From UBA10133 sp964348455 (GTDB taxonomy: Bacteria; Patescibacteriota; Microgenomatia; UBA1400; MFAQ01), in assembly GCA_964348455.1 (NCBI GenBank), contig CAYGCQ010000034.1, positions 1-10,863 of the forward strand: a stretch of DNA of 10,863 nt, given 5' to 3'. Made by a program: the position numbers and the translations under genes. The notes beneath the pieces are model-generated. The model was not told where the DNA came from and did no database searches. It was given only the letters and a program-made list of their open reading frames with translations. The number at the start of each line of letters is the position of its first letter. Position 1 is the stretch's first letter. Positions 5,572 to 10,863 of this stretch are shown in pieces.

Positions 5572-6278
5572 TTGTTCCAGAAGAGTATCCTTTTGTAGAT
5601 GGTATGGTTGAAAAAAAGGATACTGAGCCTGGTCGATTTACTAAAATATTTGAATTTAAAAATAATCCCGGCTGGATTGTTAAAAGAGTTCATAGACTAA
5701 AAAAAATTGGGATTTATGGAAGAATGAAGTTTGAAGACTTCAATAATGAAGTTGGTCAGGCCGATAGAGATTTAAAAAAATTTGGAAATAAGTTAATGAG
5801 GTTTGTGCCAGATCATAGTTTGATCTTTGAAAAAGATTTGCATGGTCATGGGGAAGGATTCATCGCTATGAAAAAAGTAGATGGAGTCGATATTTCAAGA
5901 GAGGGAGAATTACCATTAGAGTTTGCTAGTGAGCTAGAAGATTTGATTGAATCGGTGGTAGATTTTTATGAAAATATGACAAGAGAAGATGGGAAAATAG
6001 GGAAATTTCCAGACTTGTTTCCGCCACAAGATGATGGGGAAAGAAGATTTGGAAATATAATGTGGGGAACTGTAGATGGAAAGAAGGGTTTGTTTTTGGT
6101 AGATATTTACCCCTTGATGGAGTATTCGGTAGGTGCATTCAGCTTTAAACTGAGAGAAGCTGAGAAAAGATTGTATGAGGAAAAGAATATTTATTTAGAA
6201 CATAGCTTTATTGAAAAAATGATTACTAGACTTGAAAATATAAGAAGAGAGCAATCTAAGAAGAATCCAGCTGATTAG
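5568..6278 (+). CDS. Divergent kinase-fold (APH/protein-kinase-like) hypothetical protein
   Basis: A 236-residue protein, translationally coupled to the methyltransferase by an ATGA overlap. Several features suggest a kinase-like phosphotransferase fold. RFTKIFEFKNNPGWIVKRV (23-41) looks like an N-lobe with K39 as the nucleotide-binding lysine. FIAMKKVDGVDI (98-109) resembles a hinge. FPDLF (147-151) with GNIMWG (162-167) resembles the HGDL...GNIL catalytic loop, but with an inserted segment PPQDDGERRF and without the His. LFLVDIYP (175-182) would be the metal-binding Asp segment. The match is weak and the family is not certain. No signal peptide or membrane segment is seen. The gene is clearly more AT-rich than the hypotheticals at 138-2018 and contains none of the palindromic elements found next door. 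It may modify the same product as the methyltransferase, but this is inference. Confidence 0.75.
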   Translation: MIVPEEYPFVDGMVEKKDTEPGRFTKIFEFKNNPGWIVKRVHRLKKIGIYGRMKFEDFNNEVGQADRDLKKFGNKLMRFVPDHSLIFEKDLHGHGEGFIAMKKVDGVDISREGELPLEFASELEDLIESVVDFYENMTREDGKIGKFPDLFPPQDDGERRFGNIMWGTVDGKKGLFLVDIYPLMEYSVGAFSFKLREAEKRLYEEKNIYLEHSFIEKMITRLENIRREQSKKNPAD

Positions 6279-6302
6279 GTGGATAGAGAGCTGGATTTGT
6301 GA

Positions 6303-6328
6303 TAAAAAACCCCGACATGGTCGGGGTT
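6303..6328 (-). terminator. Terminator between convergent genes
   Basis: AACCCCGA (6308-6315) pairs with TCGGGGTT (6321-6328) around CATGG. The A-run at 6304-6309 gives a U-tract on the minus strand, so it mainly serves the 6335-6739 gene. It could also weakly stop plus-strand transcripts leaving the kinase-like gene. The stem is nearly the same as that of the terminator at 105-130. Confidence 0.8.
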
Positions 6329-6334
6329 AGTTGA

Positions 6335-6739
6335 TTATAATTCGAGGGTAACCCAAAGGCTGTTTCGAGATTGGGAATCAAACTTCAAGGTGGCCAAAGT
6401 GTTTTTGCCCTGGGAATTTACACAGGGGATCTGTATCCAGCCAATCTCTAAGATCTTGATTGAATATTGATGCCCTGATCTCATAAATATGAAACGGGGG
6501 AGCTTTCTTTCGATGGATATAGTTGTGAAAAGGACTGGTGAGTGTCCAGTGGACTCGAAAATAACATAATCACCCTCGGTTTTAACCAGCACTGCCACTT
6601 GATCGTGGAGCATATCTGCAAGCTGAATGTAGCCTTTGCCAGTGAGCCCAAGCATGTTGGTAAGAGTGTAAACTCCACTTCCGAGTCGAAGTTCATCACC
6701 ATCTCTTCTAGTTTCCTTTTTTGGTAATAACGTGGTCAT
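6335..6739 (-). CDS. Small hypothetical protein with strong SD and consensus promoter
   Basis: The open frame extends to 6853, but the start is placed at ATG 6737-6739. That codon has a perfect AAGGAGGT just upstream, and a near-consensus promoter lies inside the longer frame, so the upstream 38 codons should not be transcribed. The product is 134 residues beginning MTTLLPKKETRRDGDELRLG. It has no signal peptide or membrane segment and looks mostly beta (GDYVIFESTGHSPVLFTTIS; RFIFMRSGHQYSIKILEIGW). I do not recognise the family. The features of the gene (strong Shine-Dalgarno, own promoter and a CCCCGA-type terminator) match those of the hypotheticals at 138-2018 rather than its immediate neighbours. 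Confidence 0.8.
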   Translation of the reverse strand: MTTLLPKKETRRDGDELRLGSGVYTLTNMLGLTGKGYIQLADMLHDQVAVLVKTEGDYVIFESTGHSPVLFTTISIERKLPRFIFMRSGHQYSIKILEIGWIQIPCVNSQGKNTLATLKFDSQSRNSLWVTLEL

Positions 6740-6742
6740 TTG

Positions 6743-6750
6743 ACCTCCTT
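6743..6750 (-). promoter_or_regulatory. Ribosome binding site deciding the start of the 6335-6739 gene
   Basis: AAGGAGGT on the minus strand, full anti-SD complementarity, ends three bases before ATG 6737-6739. Nothing similar precedes the farther ATG at 6853. Confidence 0.8.
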
Positions 6751-6775
6751 CTCTGTTGTGTAAAGTGCTAGGGTG

Positions 6776-6804
6776 ATTATACCCTATAAAATATAAAAAG
6801 TCAA
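6776..6804 (-). promoter_or_regulatory. Near-consensus sigma70-type promoter
   Basis: On the minus strand TTGACT (6799-6804) and TATAAT (6776-6781) are 17 bp apart, five of six and six of six matches to consensus. The predicted start at about 6769 gives a leader of roughly 30 nt containing the strong ribosome site. An inverted repeat TAGGGT (6769-6774) / ACCCTA (6781-6786) brackets the -10 and could be an operator. This is the strongest promoter in the window. Confidence 0.8.
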
Positions 6805-6882
6805 TATAAGTTATCATGATTATTGTTAGTAGTAGGTATAAAAAGTGGAACATTCATGGTGTGGAGATCAAGAAATGAGTGA

Positions 6883-6888
6883 TAAAAT
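6883..6888 (+). promoter_or_regulatory. Possible -10 box for the M23 peptidase gene
   Basis: TAAAAT lies 34 bases before the ATG at 6923; no good -35 is visible. The predicted leader of about 28 nt carries no Shine-Dalgarno. It contains a perfect hairpin, GAGAGT-GTG-ACTCTC (6903-6917), ending five bases before the start codon, and a three-codon frame ATG AGA GTG TGA at 6901-6912. Confidence 0.35.
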
Positions 6889-6922
6889 GGGTTTTGCCCA
6901 ATGAGAGTGTGACTCTCGAAAT

Positions 6923-8083
6923 ATGAATAGCCTAAAACTTTTTATCAGGGAATGGATAGGAGATTTTTTCAAATATTTGAAGGTGTTGTCGACGTATTTC
7001 GTAATTAATTACCTGAAGCCAAAGTTTGCCGCATTCGAAGTGGTCAAGGGGGCTTTGGTGGGAAAAATGTATCAGCAGCGGGGTAAGTACTCTCAACTAA
7101 TTGTCAATTCTTCCATGGTGCTCGTGATGGTGCTTTCGGTGACTCTAGGACCATCTATCGTCGTTAATGATTCTCAGACTCAAGCGATGATGTCAATCGG
7201 TCTTGGGAGTAAATTCGCTTTTGCTCAAGAAAGTAGTGCTTCGGCGGACACGGGGAGAGTTTTGGGGCTTTCTTCCGATACATCGGTGCAAATAGATCCG
7301 TTGACCCAAGTGTCAGATAAGCCTAGGGCTGATGTCTTAGACTACACCATTGAGGATGGTGATACATTGGCTTCAATCGCAAAGAAGTTTGGGGTAGATA
7401 CAGATTCTATTACTTGGATGAACTCCGGCTTGAATGCGAAGAAGTTAAAACCAGGAGGAACACTAAAGATCCCTCCGGTGACCGGAGTGGTGATTACGGT
7501 AAAAGGTGGGGAGACGATTTATTCGATTGCCAAAAAGTACGGTGTGTCCGCACAGGCAGTGGTTGACTTTCCCTTTAACGAATTTACAAACGATGAGACT
7601 TTTGCTCTGGCGATTGGTCAACAGCTTATTGTTCCTGATGGTGTAAAGCCTGATGAACCAGTATATTCTCCAAGGTCTAACTTCGCTTCAACCTTGACAC
7701 CAAATGCTGGGGCAGTGTCAGCAACCGGAAATTGGATCTGGCCGGGTGCAGGTACGATTTCTCAAGGATTCAAAGCTTGGCATAAAGGGGTGGATATCGC
7801 GAGTCGCAGTGGGGGTTCAATCCTTGCAGCTGATTCAGGGGTAGTGGTTCATGCCAGTTGGGATAATACAGGTTACGGAAATATGGTGTTGGTAGATCAC
7901 GGAAATGGTTTCAAGACCCTCTACGGACATTTATCTAAGTTCTCGGTAGTAGTCGGCCAGTCTGTAAAAAGAGGCGATAAGCTGGGTGATATGGGCAATA
8001 CAGGTAGGTCTACAGGCACACATCTTCATTTCGAGATTCGAACATCTTCCGGAAATGGAAATCCGCTTTCGTACTTAAAGTAG
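6923..8083 (+). CDS. LysM-domain M23 (LytM-type) peptidase
   Basis: A 386-residue envelope protein. A basic, amphipathic N-tail (1-56) precedes one membrane segment (about 58-80), so the protein is anchored with its domains outside. Two LysM peptidoglycan-binding modules follow: about 139-184 (YTIEDGDTLASIAKKFGV start) and about 190-237 (ITVKGGETIYSIAKKYGV start). The C-terminal M23 zinc peptidase domain (about 270-386) has all key residues: H287 and D291 in HKGVD, H336 in LYGHLS, and HLH at 367-369. Members cut peptide crosslinks in peptidoglycan or act as non-cutting activators; intact metal ligands favour an active enzyme. The long N-terminal extension before the membrane segment is unusual against the common signal-peptide layout. 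No Shine-Dalgarno precedes ATG 6923 and a stop at 6902-6904 blocks any earlier start. ATG at residue 49 is an alternative start that keeps all domains. Confidence 0.92.
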   Translation: MNSLKLFIREWIGDFFKYLKVLSTYFVINYLKPKFAAFEVVKGALVGKMYQQRGKYSQLIVNSSMVLVMVLSVTLGPSIVVNDSQTQAMMSIGLGSKFAFAQESSASADTGRVLGLSSDTSVQIDPLTQVSDKPRADVLDYTIEDGDTLASIAKKFGVDTDSITWMNSGLNAKKLKPGGTLKIPPVTGVVITVKGGETIYSIAKKYGVSAQAVVDFPFNEFTNDETFALAIGQQLIVPDGVKPDEPVYSPRSNFASTLTPNAGAVSATGNWIWPGAGTISQGFKAWHKGVDIASRSGGSILAADSGVVVHASWDNTGYGNMVLVDHGNGFKTLYGHLSKFSVVVGQSVKRGDKLGDMGNTGRSTGTHLHFEIRTSSGNGNPLSYLK

Positions 8084-8111
8084 ACTGTCATTTCATTTAA
8101 TTTGTTTTTAT

Positions 8112-8136
8112 GTCATTCCTGCGAAGGCAGGAATCC
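8112..8136. repeat. Intergenic palindromic element
   Basis: A perfect 8-bp stem, ATTCCTGC (8115-8122) with GCAGGAAT (8127-8134) around GAAG, flanked by GTC and CC. This is the least decayed copy and so serves as the reference for the gene-borne copies. It lies 29 bp after the M23 peptidase stop and could also stabilise that mRNA's 3' end. Confidence 0.85.
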
Positions 8137-8191
8137 ATACAGTCGGTATGTCAATTGCGAGATAAAATAAGACTACACGCGCCTGGTGTTT

Positions 8192-8219
8192 CTGGATTCC
8201 GGATCAAGCCCGGAATGAC
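8192..8219. repeat. Intergenic palindromic element, opposite orientation
   Basis: ATTCCGG (8196-8202) pairs with CCGGAAT (8210-8216) around a 7-base loop, flanked by CTGG and GAC. It has the inverse orientation to the 8112-8136 copy, so the two could also pair with each other over about 55 bp. Confidence 0.85.
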
Positions 8220-8315
8220 GTGTGGGCAGGTGGGATTCCCCAACTTCGCACGATGACTATGCTGGGCAGGCTGGTAAGCAATTAAGAGGTTTGGCCTTTT
8301 AGGCTCAATCAATGG

Positions 8316-8321
8316 TAAAAT
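8316..8321 (+). promoter_or_regulatory. -10 box for leaderless obg mRNA
   Basis: TAAAAT ends six bases before ATG 8328 (GGGTGC between), with no Shine-Dalgarno. A weak TTGGCC at 8291-8296 could be the -35, with a long 19-bp spacer. The start codon itself is fixed by the conserved Obg N-terminus, which makes this the best-anchored case of this arrangement in the window. Confidence 0.6.
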
Positions 8322-8327
8322 GGGTGC

Positions 8328-9404
8328 ATGGTAGACCATGCAAAAATATTGATAAGAGCGGGAAAAGGCGGAAACGGCTCTATCAGCTTTCGTCGCGAAA
8401 AATACATTCCTAAGGGTGGTCCTGATGGTGGAGATGGTGGAAAAGGCGGAAGTGTGTACATGGAAACTGATTTTAATCAGAATACCTTAGACGATTTTGC
8501 ACATCAACAGAAGTTTGAGGCTCAAGATGGGGGTAAAGGGTCAAGTAAAAAAATGTCAGGATCTAAGGGTGAAGACTTGACAATAAAAGTGCCTTTGGGG
8601 ACGATAGTAACATTAATCCCAATTGTTAACGATGCTTTGGAAGTTGAAAATGTTGCAGTGAGAGGTATGCCACAAGGTCAGACTGGGAGGCTAGTTTTGA
8701 AACCCGTTCCTAAGTTGGTTGCAAGTCAGCAGGTGATTGATTTTGATAAAGTAGGGATGAGCGTCTTGATTGCCAAGGGTGGAGTTGGGGGAAAGGGAAA
8801 TGTTCGTTATATGAGCGCAAGATTAACGACTCCTCTCATAGCTGAACAAGGTCAGTTGGGTCATAGATTTCGAGCAATCTTAACACTTAAACTATTGGCT
8901 GATGTGGGTTTGGTGGGGTTGCCGAACGCCGGAAAATCAACCTTGCTTTCGGTGTTGTCTAATGCCAGACCAAAAGTAGCCGACTATGAATTTACGACAC
9001 TGGAACCTAATTTGGGAGTTTTTAAACATGGTACAAGAAGACTCGTGATAGCTGATATTCCGGGACTAATAGAAGGGGCCAGTGAGGGCAAGGGCTTGGG
9101 TATTCGATTTTTGAAACACGTAGAAAGAACAAGATTACTTGTTCATTTGGTGCCGGCCGGTAATAGCGCAGAAGAAGCTTTTGAAAATTATACAAAAATA
9201 AGAAAAGAGTTAGCAGAGTATGGTGGAGATATTGATAAGAAAGAGGAGATTGTAGTTCTTAGTAAAATTGATTTGGTAAGTGATGAAATCGTAAAAGATA
9301 CAGTGAAGTATTTTAAGAAAAATAAAGTTGAGATTTTACCTATTTCCTCAGCAACTCAAAAAGGTATTCCAGAACTGATAACGAAGTTTAGAGACATTCA
9401 TTAA
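8328..9404 (+). CDS. GTPase Obg (CgtA), ribosome-associated
   Basis: A 358-residue Obg-family GTPase, which in bacteria binds the 50S subunit and helps its late assembly and stress control. The glycine-rich Obg domain occupies about 1-185, with the hallmark FRREKYIPKGGPDGGDGGKG (21-40). The G domain follows: P-loop GLPNAGKST (197-205), switch I with TT at 223-224, DIPG (243-246), SKID in place of the usual NKxD (312-315), and SS at 340-341. The protein ends soon after the G domain and lacks the variable OCT C-terminal domain. The Obg domain carries a few extra residues around 95-140. The start is certain from homology yet has no Shine-Dalgarno. Its last 17 bp overlap the 3' end of the convergent prepilin gene. 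No terminator separates the two, so antisense 3' ends are expected. Confidence 0.97.
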   Translation: MVDHAKILIRAGKGGNGSISFRREKYIPKGGPDGGDGGKGGSVYMETDFNQNTLDDFAHQQKFEAQDGGKGSSKKMSGSKGEDLTIKVPLGTIVTLIPIVNDALEVENVAVRGMPQGQTGRLVLKPVPKLVASQQVIDFDKVGMSVLIAKGGVGGKGNVRYMSARLTTPLIAEQGQLGHRFRAILTLKLLADVGLVGLPNAGKSTLLSVLSNARPKVADYEFTTLEPNLGVFKHGTRRLVIADIPGLIEGASEGKGLGIRFLKHVERTRLLVHLVPAGNSAEEAFENYTKIRKELAEYGGDIDKKEEIVVLSKIDLVSDEIVKDTVKYFKKNKVEILPISSATQKGIPELITKFRDIH

Positions 9405-10020
9405 CGAATGATCCGTTTGGTCTTTGGGTAGCGCAGTTATTGCCGTCACAGTCAGAGGTGCAGTAGTTGGGTCCACAGGTGGCAATTTCGTCTACGGCTA
9501 CGACGGTGCAAGCTCCATTTCGACAACCATAAACGTTGGTACAGGCCTGGGCAACATAAGCACATCCACGAGCTAGATCTAGTGTCCCCATACTAGAAGA
9601 GTAAACAGCAAAAGTGTTTGGACAGCTAGAAATTGCATCTGTGGTGAATAGAGAGGTTATAGATGCGTAAACTGCAAACTGTTGGGGGCATGAACTTCCT
9701 TCCGGAAGGACACTGATTTTGTATGGTTTTTGTGTATTTGGGTCACATGGAACCGAAACTAGATATGGTTGAAGTGCCCCAGAGCCGCATTGACTTAGGA
9801 CAGATTCGTCAGGGTAGCAGTCATGATCGGAGTAGTAGGCTTCAAAGGCAATTTTAATTTTATTAAGATCGGAACGACGACGAGCATCAAAACCTTTTAG
9901 GATTTGAGTAAGAGGGTTAATTCCTATTAAAAGAATTAAAGCTAAGACAACTATCAGAGTGGAAACTACGAGGATTTCCATGAGAGTAAAGCCTGAGTGT
10001 TTTTTGGAAATCCTGAACAT
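9388..10020 (-). CDS. Type IV pilin-like (prepilin) protein, cysteine-rich
   Basis: A 210-residue prepilin. A short basic leader ends in KKHSG (6-10) and is followed by FTLMEILVVSTLIVVLALIL. Cleavage by prepilin peptidase after G10 is predicted, with N-methylation of F11 and the conserved Glu at mature position 5 (E15). The helix leads into DLNKIKIAFEAYYSDHDCYP (51-70), typical of major-pilin and pseudopilin N-domains. The C-terminal part has 14 cysteines in total, densest from 153 to 209, including CTNVYGCRNGAC (160-171). This suggests several disulphides in an exported knot-like domain. The start at ATG 10018-10020 puts the leader at the usual length. No Shine-Dalgarno is seen; TACAAT ends six bases upstream. 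No assembly genes (PilB, PilC, PilD) are in the window. It could be a pilus subunit or a DNA-uptake pseudopilin. Confidence 0.9.
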   Translation of the reverse strand: MFRISKKHSGFTLMEILVVSTLIVVLALILLIGINPLTQILKGFDARRRSDLNKIKIAFEAYYSDHDCYPDESVLSQCGSGALQPYLVSVPCDPNTQKPYKISVLPEGSSCPQQFAVYASITSLFTTDAISSCPNTFAVYSSSMGTLDLARGCAYVAQACTNVYGCRNGACTVVAVDEIATCGPNYCTSDCDGNNCATQRPNGSFVNECL

Positions 10021-10026
10021 AGATTC

Positions 10027-10032
10027 ATTGTA
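10027..10032 (-). promoter_or_regulatory. -10 box for leaderless prepilin mRNA
   Basis: TACAAT on the minus strand ends six bases before ATG 10018-10020 (GAATCT between), the same geometry as at obg and the 4553-4587 divergent pair. No clear -35 is seen. Confidence 0.5.
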
Positions 10033-10067
10033 TTACAAATAGGTAATCAATAAATCTATAACTCTAG

Positions 10068-10083
10068 AAATCAAGGAATCAAG
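10068..10083 (-). repeat. Dispersed copy of the octamer-repeat unit
   Basis: AAATCAAGGAATCAAG matches 14 of 16 positions of the third 16-bp unit (4733-4748) of the tandem repeat inside the methyltransferase gene. Here it lies in the 78-bp gap between the surface-protein gene and the prepilin gene, so the unit is not confined to one protein. Confidence 0.5.
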
Positions 10084-10098
10084 AAGTTGATGATTTTT

Positions 10099-10863
10099 TT
10101 ATTCAAATTTAACCCCTTCGAATTTAAAGAAGCCGGTATTTAGATTGCTGGCGGCTGTGACACAGAAATTTGAGTAGTAAGTGCTTGCTCCGTCGTAGAT
10201 AAAGTTTCTGACTAAATACGAATAACTGTGGCCGGAAATCACGTCTGTGTCGAGCAATGTGACAGTGTTTATTGCTAGATTTGATCCGAGTTGGGCGGCT
10301 AAACCACCATCAACTGTCTTCCAGACTTGATATCCCTCTTCATTGGTGGCGTTATCGGTCCAGTTAATAGTGAGCTCGGTATTTTCGACATTCTTGGTAA
10401 CAAAGCAAGCAGATGGTTGAGCTGGTTTTGGAATAGTGCTGAATGAATAAGGGCTGGATTGAGTGGCGCTGAAAACGTTCGAACCTCCAGGGTCGATCGA
10501 GTAACTTTTCCAATAATAGGTGGCGTTTACAGATAGTGGCGTCTGGATAGTGTAAGTGGCTTGGGTGCCTGATGTGTATGCAGTGCTGGTTTGGGTGTTC
10601 TGTCCGGACCACCCTGTTTGAGAAACTGTTTGATCGAAAGTTTGGCAACCGGTAGTCATGATAACGTTGGTGCAAATAATAATTTTGTAACGAAGATAGT
10701 TTGATTCGGAATCAGTGGAAGTGGTTTGTAAAATAGTATAGGTAGTAAGTCCCGTAGTGGTATCTGCCGGAGAATTTAGACTTGGGGTGGCTGAAGAGAG
10801 GTTCATGGTAAAACTTTGGGTAGCACTCCAAGCCCCTATTACGCCATATATATCCGTAAATCT
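10099..10863 (-). CDS. FN3-type surface protein, C-terminal part (5' end outside window)
   Basis: The frame stays open from the TAA at 10099-10101 to the right edge. The ATG at 10804-10806 is internal: 19 more codons upstream (including WSATQSFT) continue without a stop, so at least 254 residues are present and the start is missing. The first visible module is a beta-sandwich with YTILQTTSTDSESNYLRYKI, then CTNVIMTTGCQTFDQTVSQT and ATYYWKSYSIDPGGSN. A fibronectin-III-like module follows, with ELTINWTDNATNEEGYQVWK and a closing YSYLVRNFIYDGASTYYSN. The protein ends bluntly at FKFEGVKFE with no membrane anchor or LPXTG. Such repeats occur in large secreted or surface adhesins. It is 78 bp upstream of the prepilin gene on the same strand, but the latter seems to have its own promoter. 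Confidence 0.85.
   Translation of the reverse strand, partial: RFTDIYGVIGAWSATQSFTMNLSSATPSLNSPADTTTGLTTYTILQTTSTDSESNYLRYKIIICTNVIMTTGCQTFDQTVSQTGWSGQNTQTSTAYTSGTQATYTIQTPLSVNATYYWKSYSIDPGGSNVFSATQSSPYSFSTIPKPAQPSACFVTKNVENTELTINWTDNATNEEGYQVWKTVDGGLAAQLGSNLAINTVTLLDTDVISGHSYSYLVRNFIYDGASTYYSNFCVTAASNLNTGFFKFEGVKFE

Larger units (their letters stand above)
8084..8327. other. Intergenic region with dispersed palindromic elements
   Basis: A 244-bp gap between the peptidase and obg. It holds two clear palindromic elements in opposite orientations (8112-8136 and 8192-8219). A possible decayed copy (about 8233-8256, GGATTCCC to CGATGAC) follows, and 8150-8161 resembles a half-copy of the GATTGC subtype. 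No gene or terminator with a T-tract is seen. The last bases hold the obg promoter. Confidence 0.6.

Noticed and set aside
6740..6853. 38-residue N-terminal extension of the 6335-6739 gene, with a hydrophobic segment
   Set aside because: It overlaps the near-consensus promoter and lacks a ribosome site, whereas the internal ATG has a full AAGGAGGT; the hydrophobic look comes from AT-rich promoter DNA.
10071..10097. Plus-strand terminator (ATCAA-GAAG-TTGAT then a T-run)
   Set aside because: The stem is only five A/T-rich pairs and no plus-strand gene ends nearby; more likely a by-product of the octamer-type repeat.

Overview
The window looks like a piece of a Patescibacteria (Candidate Phyla Radiation) chromosome, possibly from the Microgenomates side. 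This is inferred from gene content: a DUF4012 membrane protein, an FkbM-type methyltransferase, a LysM/M23 peptidase with an unusual N-terminus, a cysteine-rich prepilin, an FN3-type surface protein, and many lineage-restricted hypotheticals. TGA is used as a stop (at least two genes), so the code is the standard bacterial one and not the TGA-glycine code of Gracilibacteria. No tRNA, rRNA, CRISPR array or insertion sequence is visible.

Layout. On the minus strand, 138-2018 is a two-gene operon of unknown soluble proteins ending in a strong terminator. A small membrane-anchored protein (2171-2587) with its own terminator and a large DUF4012 protein (2672-4552) lie upstream on the same strand. 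A 35-bp divergent spacer separates DUF4012 from a plus-strand pair: FkbM-like methyltransferase (4588-5571), overlapping by 4 bp a divergent kinase-like protein (5568-6278). A minus-strand hypothetical (6335-6739) with a near-consensus promoter follows, then plus-strand LysM/M23 peptidase (6923-8083), a 244-bp repeat-bearing gap, and obg (8328-9404). The minus strand finally carries a prepilin (9388-10020, overlapping the obg 3' end by 17 bp) and the C-terminal part of an FN3-type surface protein that runs off the right edge.

Functionally, most recognisable genes concern the cell envelope: wall hydrolysis (M23), pilus assembly (prepilin), surface adhesion (FN3), an envelope-associated DUF4012 protein and possible glycan methylation (FkbM). 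Obg is the housekeeping gene.

The most striking feature is a set of short palindromic elements (core GTCATTCC...GGAATCC, plus a GATTGC...GCAATGAC subtype). They lie between genes and also in frame inside two genes: about nine copies in the DUF4012 gene and four in the methyltransferase gene. They are read on both strands and in more than one frame, and add peptide segments such as VIPGTDPES to otherwise recognisable folds. A second pattern is a split in gene starts: four genes have a TANANT-like box ending exactly 6 nt before the start codon and no Shine-Dalgarno (probably leaderless), whereas the hypothetical genes have clear Shine-Dalgarno sites and hairpin terminators.
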